Assembly (NCBI RefSeq): GCF_027943255.1 | Contig: NC_072893.1 | Span: 118,419,784-118,483,783, forward strand | DNA: 64,000 bases | Origin: Anastrepha obliqua | Lineage: Eukaryota; Arthropoda; Insecta; Diptera; Tephritidae | Direction: 5' to 3' | Shown here: positions 44,485-55,059 of the stretch, in pieces | How positions within the stretch are numbered: position 1 is the stretch's first letter | How the letters are laid out: each line of letters opens with the position of its first letter | The notes under the pieces: generated by a model | Told to the model about the DNA's origin: nothing | What the model saw: the letters and a program-made list of their open reading frames with translations, nothing else | Database searches by the model: none | Made by a program: the position numbers and the translations under genes

Positions 44485-46375
44485 TTCTATATTAGTTCGG
44501 ATTAGCTAAGCTAATAAAACTCCAATTATCTGCATGTATCTTTGTAAAGATTAATTTTTAGATTTTTAAATTTTACTAACAAACCTATTTTTCTTCGAAA
44601 ATAGTGGAAGCATTAGAAATCATAAATAATGAGGGTAATTAACTTCCAAATGACTTGGCAAAGTATAGAAAGGTAAAATATTATATTGTACCTACTTCAT
44701 ATTTTATCAACTGTTTCAGAAAGTGACACTGAATTTAGCGATTGTGTTCTTATTCAGATAACTTGAAATTCCTGCGGAATGGGTTCTTCAGAAAATTTAT
44801 ATTGAACTGAGCAAATTTGTATTTCCCACCTTTGCCAGCAATGCTGCTTCGAGAATAAAAGAAACATCCTTACGACGAACATGAACTCCAAAAGGATCTC
44901 GAAGAAAAAATTAAAGAAACTAAGCGACTAACGATCCTACACTTTATAGCGAATTAAAGTAATTTTTTTTAACTGATATTTTGTTTCAAACTTATATTAA
45001 AAAATCCAGTTTCACAATTTCATCAAATTTCCCCTAGTTTACAGAGAAGTAAATGTGTGAAATTTAAAGTTTTTCTGGAATATTTAATAACTTTTTTTTG
45101 CGATGTCTTTTTAAGCTAAGAATTATGGTCTCCGTCTGGCTCATCGTATTCACATTGGATTTGAAAGGTGCCCATGGAAAATGATTACAAGTGAAGTATC
45201 TTTTGAAATTATAACATAAATTTAATATCAATGATACTGTCATAAATCTTAAGTAAAACTAAGTTATTTCTTTTCTTAAAAAAAATCCTTAAAAGTGCTA
45301 TTTTTAGGCCTCTTAAGGCAGGCTCCCCCTCAAGTGTAAAAACAAAAGGATTCGATACCTTCTCATATCAAACAAATACCTAAGTGTCTCAATATCGAAT
45401 TGTTCCCCTCGAAACGTGACCAATTTTGTTTTTTTTTTGGCGGTGAGGTTGGGTTGAAAATGCCTCCGCACCATATAGTAACCATCGCTACTGCGCGGTG
45501 TGGTGATTCCACTGAAAATATCCCTCCTCCTCTTGACCAATGGAGGTAAATTACCCCGAGAAGTCATCACAGGGTACAAAAACTTGCTTGCTGAAAATGA
45601 AATCTTAAATACTGAAATTCTGTATTAACGGGCGGTGTATACTACGCGATGTGCAATTAAATATGTTTTACGTTTTCTTGATTTGCAAAGAGTGCGCTTT
45701 TAGTAAGTACGAGTAGTAGTGTTTTTATAATTCATACATTATTGCACTCACACACATCCGAGTTTTGTTTTTAAACTTAAGTGTATGTATGCGCACTTCG
45801 GCTTACTCTGAATAATCCATTTTAACATTTTTTCCGTTTCTTTGATAAATGAGTTATAAAAACAAAGCAGCACAACAACAACAACAAACGAACACTGCCT
45901 AAGTGGTAAACATTATCATGAGTTATTAAAATAAATGCACACATACACACATATACAAACGCATGTGTGGCGATGTTTGCATGCAAAGGTAAGCGCTATA
46001 AAATGAAGTGCAGTTGAGTTGTAGGAGTGTGAGAGCGAAAAAGAGGGGATTGCTTTTTGTTATCTACCTAAATGTGAATGTGAAGATGAGAACTTAAGTA
46101 AGTGCCTTTGGATGCTGATGCGAGTATAAAAGGAATTCGACACGCATTTGTGTGTGATTATCGCGCATAAACGAGTATATGGAATGTATATGAATTTCTG
46201 CACTAATTCATATACATATGAATACAATAATAAAATCATAAAAACTTGTTTTAATACTAAGAAAATATTTTACGTCAAAGTGATCACTTACTTTGAAGTT
46301 CAGATGGATGAGATAATGGATATCAAAAAGCCTATGGATAGGAAACAAAATCACTCAAAGGATATCGCAATGAAA
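44485..46375. other. spacer, no recognised gene
   Basis: AT-rich. The part 45313-45579 (minus) is an open frame of 88 residues without a recognisable domain. CA/TA microsatellites lie at 45940-45970. A TATAAAAG at 46125-46132 has no supported gene downstream. Confidence 0.4.
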
Positions 46376-47760
46376 TAAAAAAAAAAATTGCGGAGCAAAA
46401 ATGAAATAACATAAAAAATAATAATAATGAAATAAAATTAAAATGAAGTAAAACAAAAAGCTAAAATAAGAAAAAATAAAATAAAATAGACTAAAATATT
46501 TTTTTTTTACTGAAATAAAAAAAAAATTACGAAAGAAAGGATAAACAGAAAAATAAATTAAAAAATTAATAAAAATCAAATTAAACTTCAGTAAAGTTAA
46601 ATATATTTGTTTTTTTTTTGGAATGGAATTAAAACAATTAACATGGTAAAAATGAAATAAGATAAAATAAGTTAGAAAATGAAAAATTAAAAAAAAGAAA
46701 TAAAATAAAATAAAATAAAATAAGAAAAAACAAATAGAGTAAACTATTTTTGCTTTTGGAATGAAACAAAAAAAACATTAATTAGGTAAAATAAATTAAA
46801 AAATAAATAAAAATTAAAATAAACTCCAATAAACTCCAATAAAACAAGACAAAAGAAAATACAATAAGAAATAAAATAAGGTAAAATAAATGAGAATTTA
46901 AATAAACTAAAATAAAATCAGTTCAAAAAAAAAAGTTAAGTAAACTATTTTCTGGAATGAAATAAAAACAATTGACAAATGAAATGAGATAAAATAAAGT
47001 AAAAAAATATAAAAATTTAAATAAACTAAATTAAAATAAGGCAAAATAAAATAAGCTATAAAATAAGAAAAAATAGAGTAAAATATTTTTTTGGAATGAA
47101 ATCAAAAAACTTAACAAACTGAAGCTTAAATATGGTGAAATAAATTAAAAAATAAATAAAAATTTAAATAAACTAAAAAAAAGTTGGGAATTAAATAAAA
47201 AAAATCATTATTGAAATAAGATAAAATAAAGTAAAAAATAAATAAAAATTTAAATAGACTACAATAAAATAAGACAAAAGAAAATGAAATAAAAAATAAA
47301 ATAAAATATGGTACAATAAATTAAAATATAATCAGATAACAAAAAAAAATAGGTTAACTAATTATTTTTGGGAATGAAATAAAAAAATTGACAAATGAAA
47401 GAAGTTAAAATAAAGTAAAAAATACATAAAAATTAAATAAACTAAACGAAAATAAGACAAAAAAAATAAGCTAAAATAAGAAAAAATAAAGAATACTATT
47501 TTTTTATGGAATGAAATCAAAAAAATTAACTAATTAAAAGTGGAACATGGCAAAATAAATTAAAAAATAAATAAAATAAAATAAGCTAACATAAGAAAAA
47601 AGGTTTAATAAATATAAGAGTAATATGAAAATATAGAGTAATTTAAAAAACGGAAAAATGTTTTTTTTTGGAATGAAAATGAAAAAAAATAAAGTAAGCT
47701 GAAATAAAAAATAGGAACCATTTTTTTTTAAACAATTTTTTTTACATTCGTTTTTGTGCG
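46376..47760 (+). repeat. A-rich array of AATAAAATA-type DNA with a higher-order period
   Basis: Almost the whole stretch is built from (T)AAAATA/AATAAAAT. A landmark TATTTTTTTGGAATGAAAT followed by a CAAAAAA-TTGACAAATGAA block recurs near 46610, 46755, 46945, 47090, 47370, 47500 and 47665, so units of about 130-280 bp are superimposed. The array resumes after the RpL6 pseudogene (48500-49170, landmark near 48990). Plus-strand frames are stop-rich and minus-strand frames give only Phe/Tyr/Leu runs. Confidence 0.75.
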
Positions 47761-47779
47761 GTGTACACGTAAAAGTGGC

Positions 47780-48427
47780 ACCTGCGAAAATGCTAAAAAA
47801 TCTCCCAAACGGGCAAAAAGAACCATAAGCACCCGCTAAATAAATGACTTAGAGGTGGAATTCTGCGCTACTTCAAGAGCCAGATGTACAAGCGTCACGC
47901 TCTGTACCGTTTGAAGAATGTGAAGCAATCCATCGTTCAAAGTCAAAAGTCAAGATATCCATCAAGAAAGTGAAGACGATCAATGGCCCCAAGAACGGCG
48001 GTGAACGTACTGTGTTTTTGAAGAAACCCAAAGCCAACTACCCAACCAAACGTTTTGTCAAGAAGCGTCCTGCTAAATCTTATTTCAGCAACCACAAGCG
48101 CAACATTCGTCGCAAACTCGTCGTGTGATAATTTTGTTGGCTGGTCGTCACCAAGATACATCCTCAAAGGTGGATTTGGGCGATCTTAAAGTGCCCGAGC
48201 ATTGACGATGCCTACTTCCGTCGTTTTAAAATCAAGAAGGATAAGAAATCCGGTGAGGGTGATATTTTCGCTGCCTAGAAGAAACTTTTCGTCCCCAATG
48301 AACAGCGCAGGAAGGACTAGAAGGAAGTTGATGCTGCAGTGCTTAGGGCCATCAAAGCGAACCCAGAAGGCAAAATCTTTAAGAAATATCTGCGAAATAT
48401 GTTTGCTTTGCATCGTTTGCGATTCTA
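47780..48427 (+). pseudogene. RpL6: processed pseudogene of ribosomal protein L6 (eL6)
   Basis: The large-subunit protein eL6 is read in pieces across three frames. In order: HKHPLNK-LRGGILRYFKSQ and MYKRHALYRLKNVK (47820-47925), then GPKNGGERTVFLKKPKANYP and RFVKKRPAKSYFSNHKRN (47975-48115), LAGRHQ and TSSKVDLG-LKVPEH (48140-48200), DAYFRRFKIKKDKKSGEGDI (48210-48270), FVPNEQRRKD-KEVDAA, AIKANPEGKIFKKYL and NMFALHRLRF before TAA 48425-48427. No intron is present. About 38 codons are missing between LAGRHQ and TSSKV (near 48154). Several stops and frameshifts make it dead. It sits inside the A-rich array at 46376-49170. Confidence 0.93.
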
Positions 48428-48499
48428 AACTTCGCATTGGCGTCAAAAATGTCTAGGATTTTCCTATTTTTAAATTTTATGTCAACACAAAGTAAAAGG

Positions 48500-49170
48500 A
48501 AAAAATATACAATTAAAAAAAAATTGGAAATTAAAAAAATAAAAAAAGTAATAAGGTAAAATACATTTAAAAATAAATAAAAGTTTAAATAAAGTAAAAT
48601 ATAATAAGAGAAAATATAATATAATGAAATAAGTCAAAATAAGAAAAATAATATAAAAATACAATATTTTTTTACTTTTGATTTTAAAATATCTCACGCC
48701 CATTATGATGCCGCCATTGCAGTAGTGGTATGTCCAGCTCCCATGGATTAAAAAAAAAAATAAATAAATAAAAGAAAGTGAAATAAAATGAAATACTATA
48801 AAATAGCCGAAAGCCTCAGTCACTGGTGCTTATCTTCAAATAATGTAAAATAATAATTGTGCCATTTTTTTCTCTTAATAATACTACTAATAATAATATA
48901 AAATAAATAAATAATAAAAACTAAATAATTCATTTATAATAAAAAATATAAAAATATAGAGTATTTTAAAAAATGGAGCAAATAGTTTTATTGGAATGAA
49001 AATGAAAAAAACAAAGTAAAATAAAATAAAATAACAAAAATAAAATAAAATAAAATAAAATAGAGTAAAATATTTGTTTTTAAAATAAAAATACAAAAAT
49101 TAAAAAATGTAATAAGGTAAAATAAAGTAAGAAAAATAAAATAAAATAAATATAACAAAATATTTGGTTT
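48500..49170 (+). repeat. A-rich array, right part
   Basis: Continuation of the (T)AAAATA-type DNA of 46376-47760 on the other side of the RpL6 pseudogene, with the TTTTATTGGAATGAAAATGAAAAAA landmark near 48985. A less repetitive island lies at 48680-48750. Confidence 0.7.
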
Positions 49171-49174
49171 TTTG

Positions 49175-51255
49175 TTTTCTTAGTGAAGGAGCTTAAATAC
49201 TCACCTGAAGATAACAAAATTGTATCCAAATCGGTAAAAAGCCGTCACTTATCTTACCAACGGCGACTTCGATTTCGTGTTTCGCCTCTGAATGATCGTC
49301 CCAAAAATTTTCCCCGATGCTGTCCCACAAATAATCATCTAATGTAGACAAATCGCAGCTTTTAGGCGTTCAACTGGCATCTCTATTTTGGCTGCTTACT
49401 CTATTTTCGAAGATTTTCGAAGGGCTTTAATAATTCCATACTTTGTTCAAGCGAAAAGCGAACCATTTTGTTAAAGTTAGCCATAAACTCAGTTCGGAAA
49501 TTAATGCAATTGCCAGAGTCCAAAAATCTATGGTCAAATATTAAATGCTAGATAGATCACACTGTATATAGAGTTTCATGAGCCTAAAAATAATTCAAAA
49601 ATTTATGCATGCTAGAATGGGACAAATTGAAATAAAAGTTTTTTTGTTTTAATTAAATTATTTTTAATATTTTTTTATTATCCATTAAAATTGTAGAAAA
49701 GCTTCGCAGATTAGAAAAATATTTTTTGACAAATTAAATCTTAATACCTGCTAAATTTTGGTAATCACACAGAAGAATTTTATACAAAATGATATTACCA
49801 ATTGAAGCTTGTGCTTTGAAATTATTTACTATTAATATTTATTATATTTATTTTTATAATTATTATGTATTTGTATTTTATTATTATTTCCCTAAATGAA
49901 ATACTAAAAACACTCAATTTTGCACCATCTTTAAAAATAGCCCAGCTTCCAAAAATATCTGTTCCCCTAAATTTACATACTGTATGTGTACACTGACATT
50001 TTTAACACTCACACAGCGCAGCCAAGCCTCCTTGTACGAGCATACTAAGTACTTGCTTTTATTTTCACCCGTCTTGCTCATCGTTTCACTCACACACTTC
50101 ATTCTCCTATCTCTACCCCACTCTACTTCACGTAGCACTCATGGCGCCATTGGGGAGCTTGGGAAGAGCTAATCGATAAAACTTGACTAATTGGCAGGGC
50201 CAAAAGTGAAAATTTCTTAATTAACATGTTTCCTAGACAACAACAACACAACACAAGCAACGAAACCTACAACTGTAGAAACAACAATGAATGCGGCTGC
50301 CGAGCTAGAATAACAACAAAAAATCTTGAAAACTTGCAGCAAAAACAAAACTACAAAACTTGTACGAAGTATTTAAACGATGAACGAATTGAGTTTGCAT
50401 GAGTGTGGAAAATCGGAAGCAATCATATAGCCTTGGAAATTTGTAAATGCAGTAACAATAACAACGTGTACAGTATTCGGCTTTATTGGATGAGCGGAAG
50501 TGCAGACACAAAAGCAAAGTTTAAAGCAGCAAAAACAATTGACTGGAAGTGATTTTGTGTTGATGTGGAATACATACGAATACATAGAGCGGGGGAACAA
50601 TGGATGTACCAGGGTTTAGAATACTTAGAGAGGAAAACAATGATTGGAGTACGACGTGGAAGGGGGAAACTACACAAACAAAATCGGCAAATGGAATAAT
50701 TATTGGAAATGTATAATATTTTGTGTGTGAAAATAGAAAATGTTTGCTTTTGTGAGAGCATAACGTAGCGTATTTGAGAAGAGAAAGTCGAGTTGGGAAA
50801 TTGATTGCGAGCGTAGAATTCGAAAGTAAGAAAATCAGTGGGATGGTATGGTATGGAGGAAATGAGGCGCCACAGTGGTTCAAATGTTATGTTGTATTGA
50901 ACGGAATGTTTGGAGTAAATATTTTGAATAGTAAATTCGTCAATTCGGTGAAGCTATTTTTTGTTAAGAAATAAAAATTTGTATGAGTCGAACTTTCTTA
51001 ACAAAATTGTTCATACATTTTTTCTTCAATTTTAGCTATGTTGAAGATATTTGACAGGGGATTCAGGAAGCAGAATTCGGATATAAATATTTTAGCACAC
51101 TATTTATTGTATAAAAAACAATAAGCTTTCAGTAATTTCTAAATTCATAATAGGGGACACAGGAACTTTTTTTAATCAAAATCAATTTTTTTAAGGGATG
51201 TAGGATATTATTATTGCTAATCAAACTAAGGAAATGTGTAAGAAATATTTGAATA
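49175..51255. other. spacer without recognised genes
   Basis: AT-rich with a CAA-rich stretch (50238-50320). The minus-strand frames between 50305 and 50883 are Cys/Ser/Phe-rich and overlap one another, with no domain. No repeat family recognised. Confidence 0.4.
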
Positions 51256-51262
51256 TATAATA

Positions 51263-51966
51263 CAGGGTGGGCCATATAGCGGTTGCTTTTTAAACCACCT
51301 ATTTTTTTGAGAATGGTAACACAAATGACACGTCAAATGTGTTCATAATTTACTTAAAGATTTGACATTTACGAAATGGGACGCTATACGCTTGAACAAA
51401 ATTGGGAAATATTGAAAACCTATTTCCAAAGTGGTGAGTATTCTTCTTCTTCCGCGGTTACAGTAAATGGCGAGCGTTACCATGACATGCTCAACGAGTT
51501 TTTGTTTCCAAAAATTAAAGAGGATGACATGGACGACATTTGGTATCAACAGGACGGTGCAACTTGTCACACTGCCAAAGTTACACTCGAACTTTTGGCT
51601 ACCGTTTTTGAAAACCGAATAATCAGCCGCCTCGGAGCTGTGATTTAAGCCCGTTGGACTATTTTTTGTGGGGAGCCGTTAAGGAAAAATGCTATGCGAA
51701 CCATCCAAAGATGGTTGATGCTTTAAAACGCGAAATCGAAGTAGCCGTTCATGAAATTGGAGCCCAAACAATCGAAAATGTGCTTAAAAATTGGGTTGAT
51801 CGAATGGCCTACTGTAAAGCCAGTCGTGGCAGTCATTTGAACGATATTGTTTTTTATTCATAAATGACAATGTTCAATCTTCAAAAAAAAAAAAAAGTTT
51901 GAAAAAATATTGATTAGGTTTTTTTTATAGCCGATTCAAAAAGCAAATTTTACATGGCCCACACCA
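51263..51966 (+). mobile_element. internally deleted DD41D-like Tc1/mariner element
   Basis: The ends CAGGGTGGGCCATATAGCGG and (reversed) TGGTGTGGGCCATGTAAAAT are flanked by TA (51261-51262, 51967-51968). The transposase starts at ATG 51376 (MGRYTLEQNWEILKTYFQSG), then jumps at about 51445-51460 straight to VTVNGERYHDMLNEFLFPK. The rest of the N-terminal DNA-binding region and the first catalytic Asp are lost by an in-frame deletion of roughly 200 codons. The second Asp (YQQDGATCHTA) is kept. A further small deletion shifts the frame before PPRSCDLSPLDYFLWG (51630-51670, third Asp). The C-terminus runs to TAA at 51861-51863. Confidence 0.88.
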
Positions 51967-51969
51967 TAC

Positions 51970-52695
51970 AATAATTATTTCTTTGCACCGATATATGGTA
52001 ATATAGGCGAAATATATATATTTATTACATACTTGTATATGTATGTGTGCGCATTTATTTATTTTTGAATTTTAGATCTAGTTGGCATTAAATCCACAAT
52101 TAAAAAAAGGTGTCAAAACAAAATCAAACGCCAGCGAACTTGCGCCAAAAAACGCCCCCTCAATCAGAAAAACAAAGAGCTTTTGCCAAATTTTGTTGTT
52201 GTATTAGCGAAGATTAAAGTAAATTTTGGCTATTTATCTTTTTTTATTTTAATTTTTGTTTTTTAGTTGTCGAACTTTTTTTACTACTAAACGGATTTCA
52301 GTTACCTATCCTAAGTGTGAGTTACACATCCCCAGTGCGGTCAACCAGTGAAAGTCAAGCAATTGGCAAGCAATAAAATGGCGTTCGCCAAAATCACAAA
52401 AAAAAGAAAATAGAGTTCGCTTAAAAAATACGAATGCGTTCCTATAAAATGGCAATGTTGAAAAAATAACGGTAGTTGGCAACTATAAAGAAGGGTGTGA
52501 AAATATGTGATTGCTTGGCGTTGGCGCCGAAAAAATTAGAAAAAAATGTAAACTAAATTTTCTGGGCGGAAATGAGGTGGAATCATAAATAAAGAAATCG
52601 CAAGCGATATTTCAAAATATCAAAAATTATTAAAAAGCCTGATTGAGTTTCTCGTAATCGCAGCTTGCGCCAAGAGGAATTTCGGGAAGGTCGCA
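51970..52695. other. AT-rich spacer
   Basis: Runs of A and T, a TATATATTTATTACAT stretch at 52013 and a TATGTATGTGTGCGC microsatellite at 52038. Nothing else supported. Confidence 0.4.
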
Positions 52696-52699
52696 TTTA

Positions 52700-53140
52700 T
52701 TTTTACCTACTCAGATAACCCAACGAACAAAGGGAATATTCGATAAGGTTATGTAATTGCGGCTGCCTTCCTCTTTAACAACAAATGAGGCCATCTCAGG
52801 CCTAATGAGCCTCTTGTAATACTCGCAGAGTCGCTTAGAGGTCCGCTCAACATACGAAGGGCATTTTCACTGAACTCAGGTTCGCTGGACAACCAGAAAA
52901 GTAGTGATGGCCTTTTTGCCGTAGCCAGAGCAGAGAAGTGGCATAGATGGCAAAATCCATATGCCGGAAAATCCATTTTACTGCCAAGTATTTCGAGCAG
53001 GCAGTAATCAGTGATGATTCCAGTCACTCGACGAATAGTCTTAAGGGAGATTTCAAATTTCACAAGACGTTTCAAAATGGAGGAATCAGGACTCCTCCTG
53101 CAGCAATTCTCATAAAGAGAGGTTTACAAACTTCCAGACT
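52700..53140 (-). mobile_element. non-LTR retrotransposon C-terminal fragment
   Basis: Leftward reading ISLKTIRRVTGIITDYCLLE followed by GSKMDFPAYGFCHLCHF has the layout of the segment between RNase H and the knuckle (TGI-T-HC-L...G...A-G-C-x2-C) in R1/LOA-type elements. The first two Cys of the knuckle are kept. The remaining His/Cys are lost by frameshift. About 110 codons long. Confidence 0.5.
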
Positions 53141-53479
53141 ACTTTAATGTTTTTTAGCTTCAGTTCTCGTAGCGATTTACATGGTGGCGAAATTGGTAAG
53201 TTTCATTATGCCGCGCTTTCTCAAATCTCGCCTTCTTAGGCAGCAACTCGATTTTTTTTCAAGAACGACGAAGATTCCTAAAATAGTTAGCTTGGAAAGT
53301 ACACCTTCAATCAATACTTGGTTTCGGGATACAATGGGGTTCGAAGAAATGAAAGGGGTCTGAAACTGGACTTTCAAAGCCGAGACGAAGCATAAAAGCC
53401 CGTCTAAGATGTCTGTTCTCACAAATTGAGCAGAAGGTTAGAGCAGGGCGTCTAAGCCTAAGTAGGCCTCTCTACACCC

Positions 53480-53730
53480 TCATGGCGAGTGGTAACCATG
53501 GTAACCTAGAACAGGTAGAAGAACAAGAAATTTATGTACGTATCTGGAGATTATCGCGATCACTTTGCACATCGATCAATACAAAAAATATTAGTTACTT
53601 GACCGCCAGATTTGGGGTTCTACACAGCGGCTTCTGTGAAAGCAGTAGAGTTGGGAAAGAGATAAAGTTTATTTAGCACTTCTTACACCAATGTCCCGCA
53701 TTTCGAAGAATAACAATAAGCTTTAGATTT
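53480..53730 (+). mobile_element. non-LTR retrotransposon C-terminal fragment
   Basis: The reading LTARFGVLHSGFCESSRVGK, a stop, then HFLHQCPAFRR (53600-53710) shows the C...H-x3-C-PAF end of a knuckle. The GTAACCATGGTAACCTAG sequence at 53490-53508 resembles GTAACCACGGTAACCTAAC at about 32607, so the 3' ends of two elements of one family may be present. Confidence 0.45.
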
Positions 53731-53734
53731 CTGG

Positions 53735-54025
53735 TATGTTATTTTATCGATACAAAGGGCTACGCTGGCTGGGTCATGTCGTCGGAATAGATACAAACGC
53801 TCCGGCTCTGAAAGTATTTGATGCGACACCAGCTGGTGGTAGCAGAGGAAGAGTAAGGCCTCCTTTGTGTTGGAAAGATCAGGTGGAGAACGAGTTGGCT
53901 TCACTTGTGGGGTCCAACTGGCGCCGGTTAGCACGAGAAAGAAACAACTGGCGCTCTTTGTTAAACTCGCCAAAATCGCGTAAGCAGTTATCGCCCCAAT
54001 TAAGAAGAAGAAGAAGAAAAGGAAG
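53735..54025 (+). mobile_element. RTE-type family R, 3' end
   Basis: An open frame reads GLRWLGHVVGIDTNAPALKV, GGSRGRVRPPLCWKDQVENE, then VGSNWRRLARERNNWRSLLN, the full closing domain of RTE-like proteins. A (GAA)n tail follows (AAGAAGAAGAAGAA at 54003-54018). This is the best-preserved of the four family R ends in the window (24870, 26880, 53735, 57705). Confidence 0.85.
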
Positions 54026-54309
54026 TTTAGGATCGGTTTTATCAGAGGAAGACGGCTTACTCACACGTAGAGATAGGTCTGAGGAAATCTTCTCTTAGGC
54101 TTCTGCTGACAGGTCGCGAACTGACAAGTGGAAGTTAATAAAAAGTGGTATCGGAATCCAAAACTTTTCAAATAAAATATTGAATAAACTCAAAACAGAA
54201 TAGATGTTTACCTAGGCTTACCTGACCTAGGTTAGCGAATAGTTGCGAATACTGCGTAAATAACTTCAAGCAGCGATGAAGGACTAGCTCGGCTATTTAA
54301 TTAACAAAC

Positions 54310-54565
54310 TTTAGCTTCCGACCGCCGTGGCTGCATGAGTTTGTGCGTGACTACCATTCGGAATTCAGAGAGAGAACTTCGGTTCGAATCTCGAAACTCT
54401 CCGAGTGTATTTTTACCATGGAAAAGCTCCTCATAAAAAATATCTGCCATTCGGAGTCAGCTTGAAACTGTAGGTCCCTCCATTTGTGGAACAACATCAA
54501 GACGCACACCACAAATAGGAGAAGGAGCTCGGCCAAACACACAAAAAGGGTGTACGCGCCAATTA
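54310..54565 (+). mobile_element. tRNA-derived SINE, complete head
   Basis: The head starts near 54317 (CCGACCGCCGTGGCTGC). A-box-like TGGCTGCATGAGTTTGTG is at 54328-54345 and B-box GGTTCGAATC at 54381-54390, the spacing of an internal RNA polymerase III promoter. The body is shared with the copies at 2990, 37680 and 60890: 'tttttaccatggaaaagctcctcat', 'gaaactgtaggtccctccatttgtgg', 'aggagaaggagctcggccaaaca', 'gtgtacgcgccaatta'. A long (TA)n tail follows. Confidence 0.88.
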
Positions 54566-54573
54566 TATATACT

Positions 54574-54611
<38 letters not shown>

Positions 54612-54690
54612 TGCATATATATATACATATATATATGTATATATATATATACAATTATATATATATATATTACATATATATATATATAGC
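54560..54690 (+). repeat. (TA)n microsatellite at the SINE tail
   Basis: About 130 bp of TA repeats with scattered C and G, grown from the 3' tail of the SINE. Tyr/Ile frames across it on both strands are artefacts. Confidence 0.9.
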
Positions 54691-54704
54691 TTCCGTTTTC
54701 CTTT

Positions 54705-55055
54705 GGCCTTAACCAAACCAAGTTGAAATCTCGTTGCCGATACCTCTTTTAGCCGCCATAGAGTCCACGAAGTGGAGCAGAAGTCACATATTCGCACGAA
54801 GAAGGGTTAGTAACTCAAATAAGAAATACTGTATGCCTTTAGTTCCTTAATTTCCATTATAGCCAAATAAGCTTCCTTCAATGTTAAAGATCTCTTGTGA
54901 GCTCTACTCTTCATAATACCTCATCAAAATATCTCATCCAAACCCAGTTCCCTCAAGGCATGTGCCTTTCTTCTTGCTGCATCATGTCGAGATGTCTACT
55001 TCATATTCAAGAAGAAGGTGTTAGGAGTCAGTGGACCATATCCCGCATCTGCTGT
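54705..55055. other. spacer, unassigned
   Basis: No recognised feature. The right part may be the decayed start of the reverse transcriptase relic that follows. Confidence 0.35.
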
Positions 55056-55059
55056 GACC

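Noticed and set aside
46125..46132. TATAAAAG core promoter
   Set aside because: No initiator or gene downstream; such a motif is expected by chance in this AT-rich DNA.
48482..49096. Phe/Tyr-rich membrane-like proteins on the minus strand
   Set aside because: Translation of the A-rich array; same pattern in several frames.
54460..54730. Tyr/Ile-rich proteins on both strands
   Set aside because: Translation of the (TA)n tail of a SINE.
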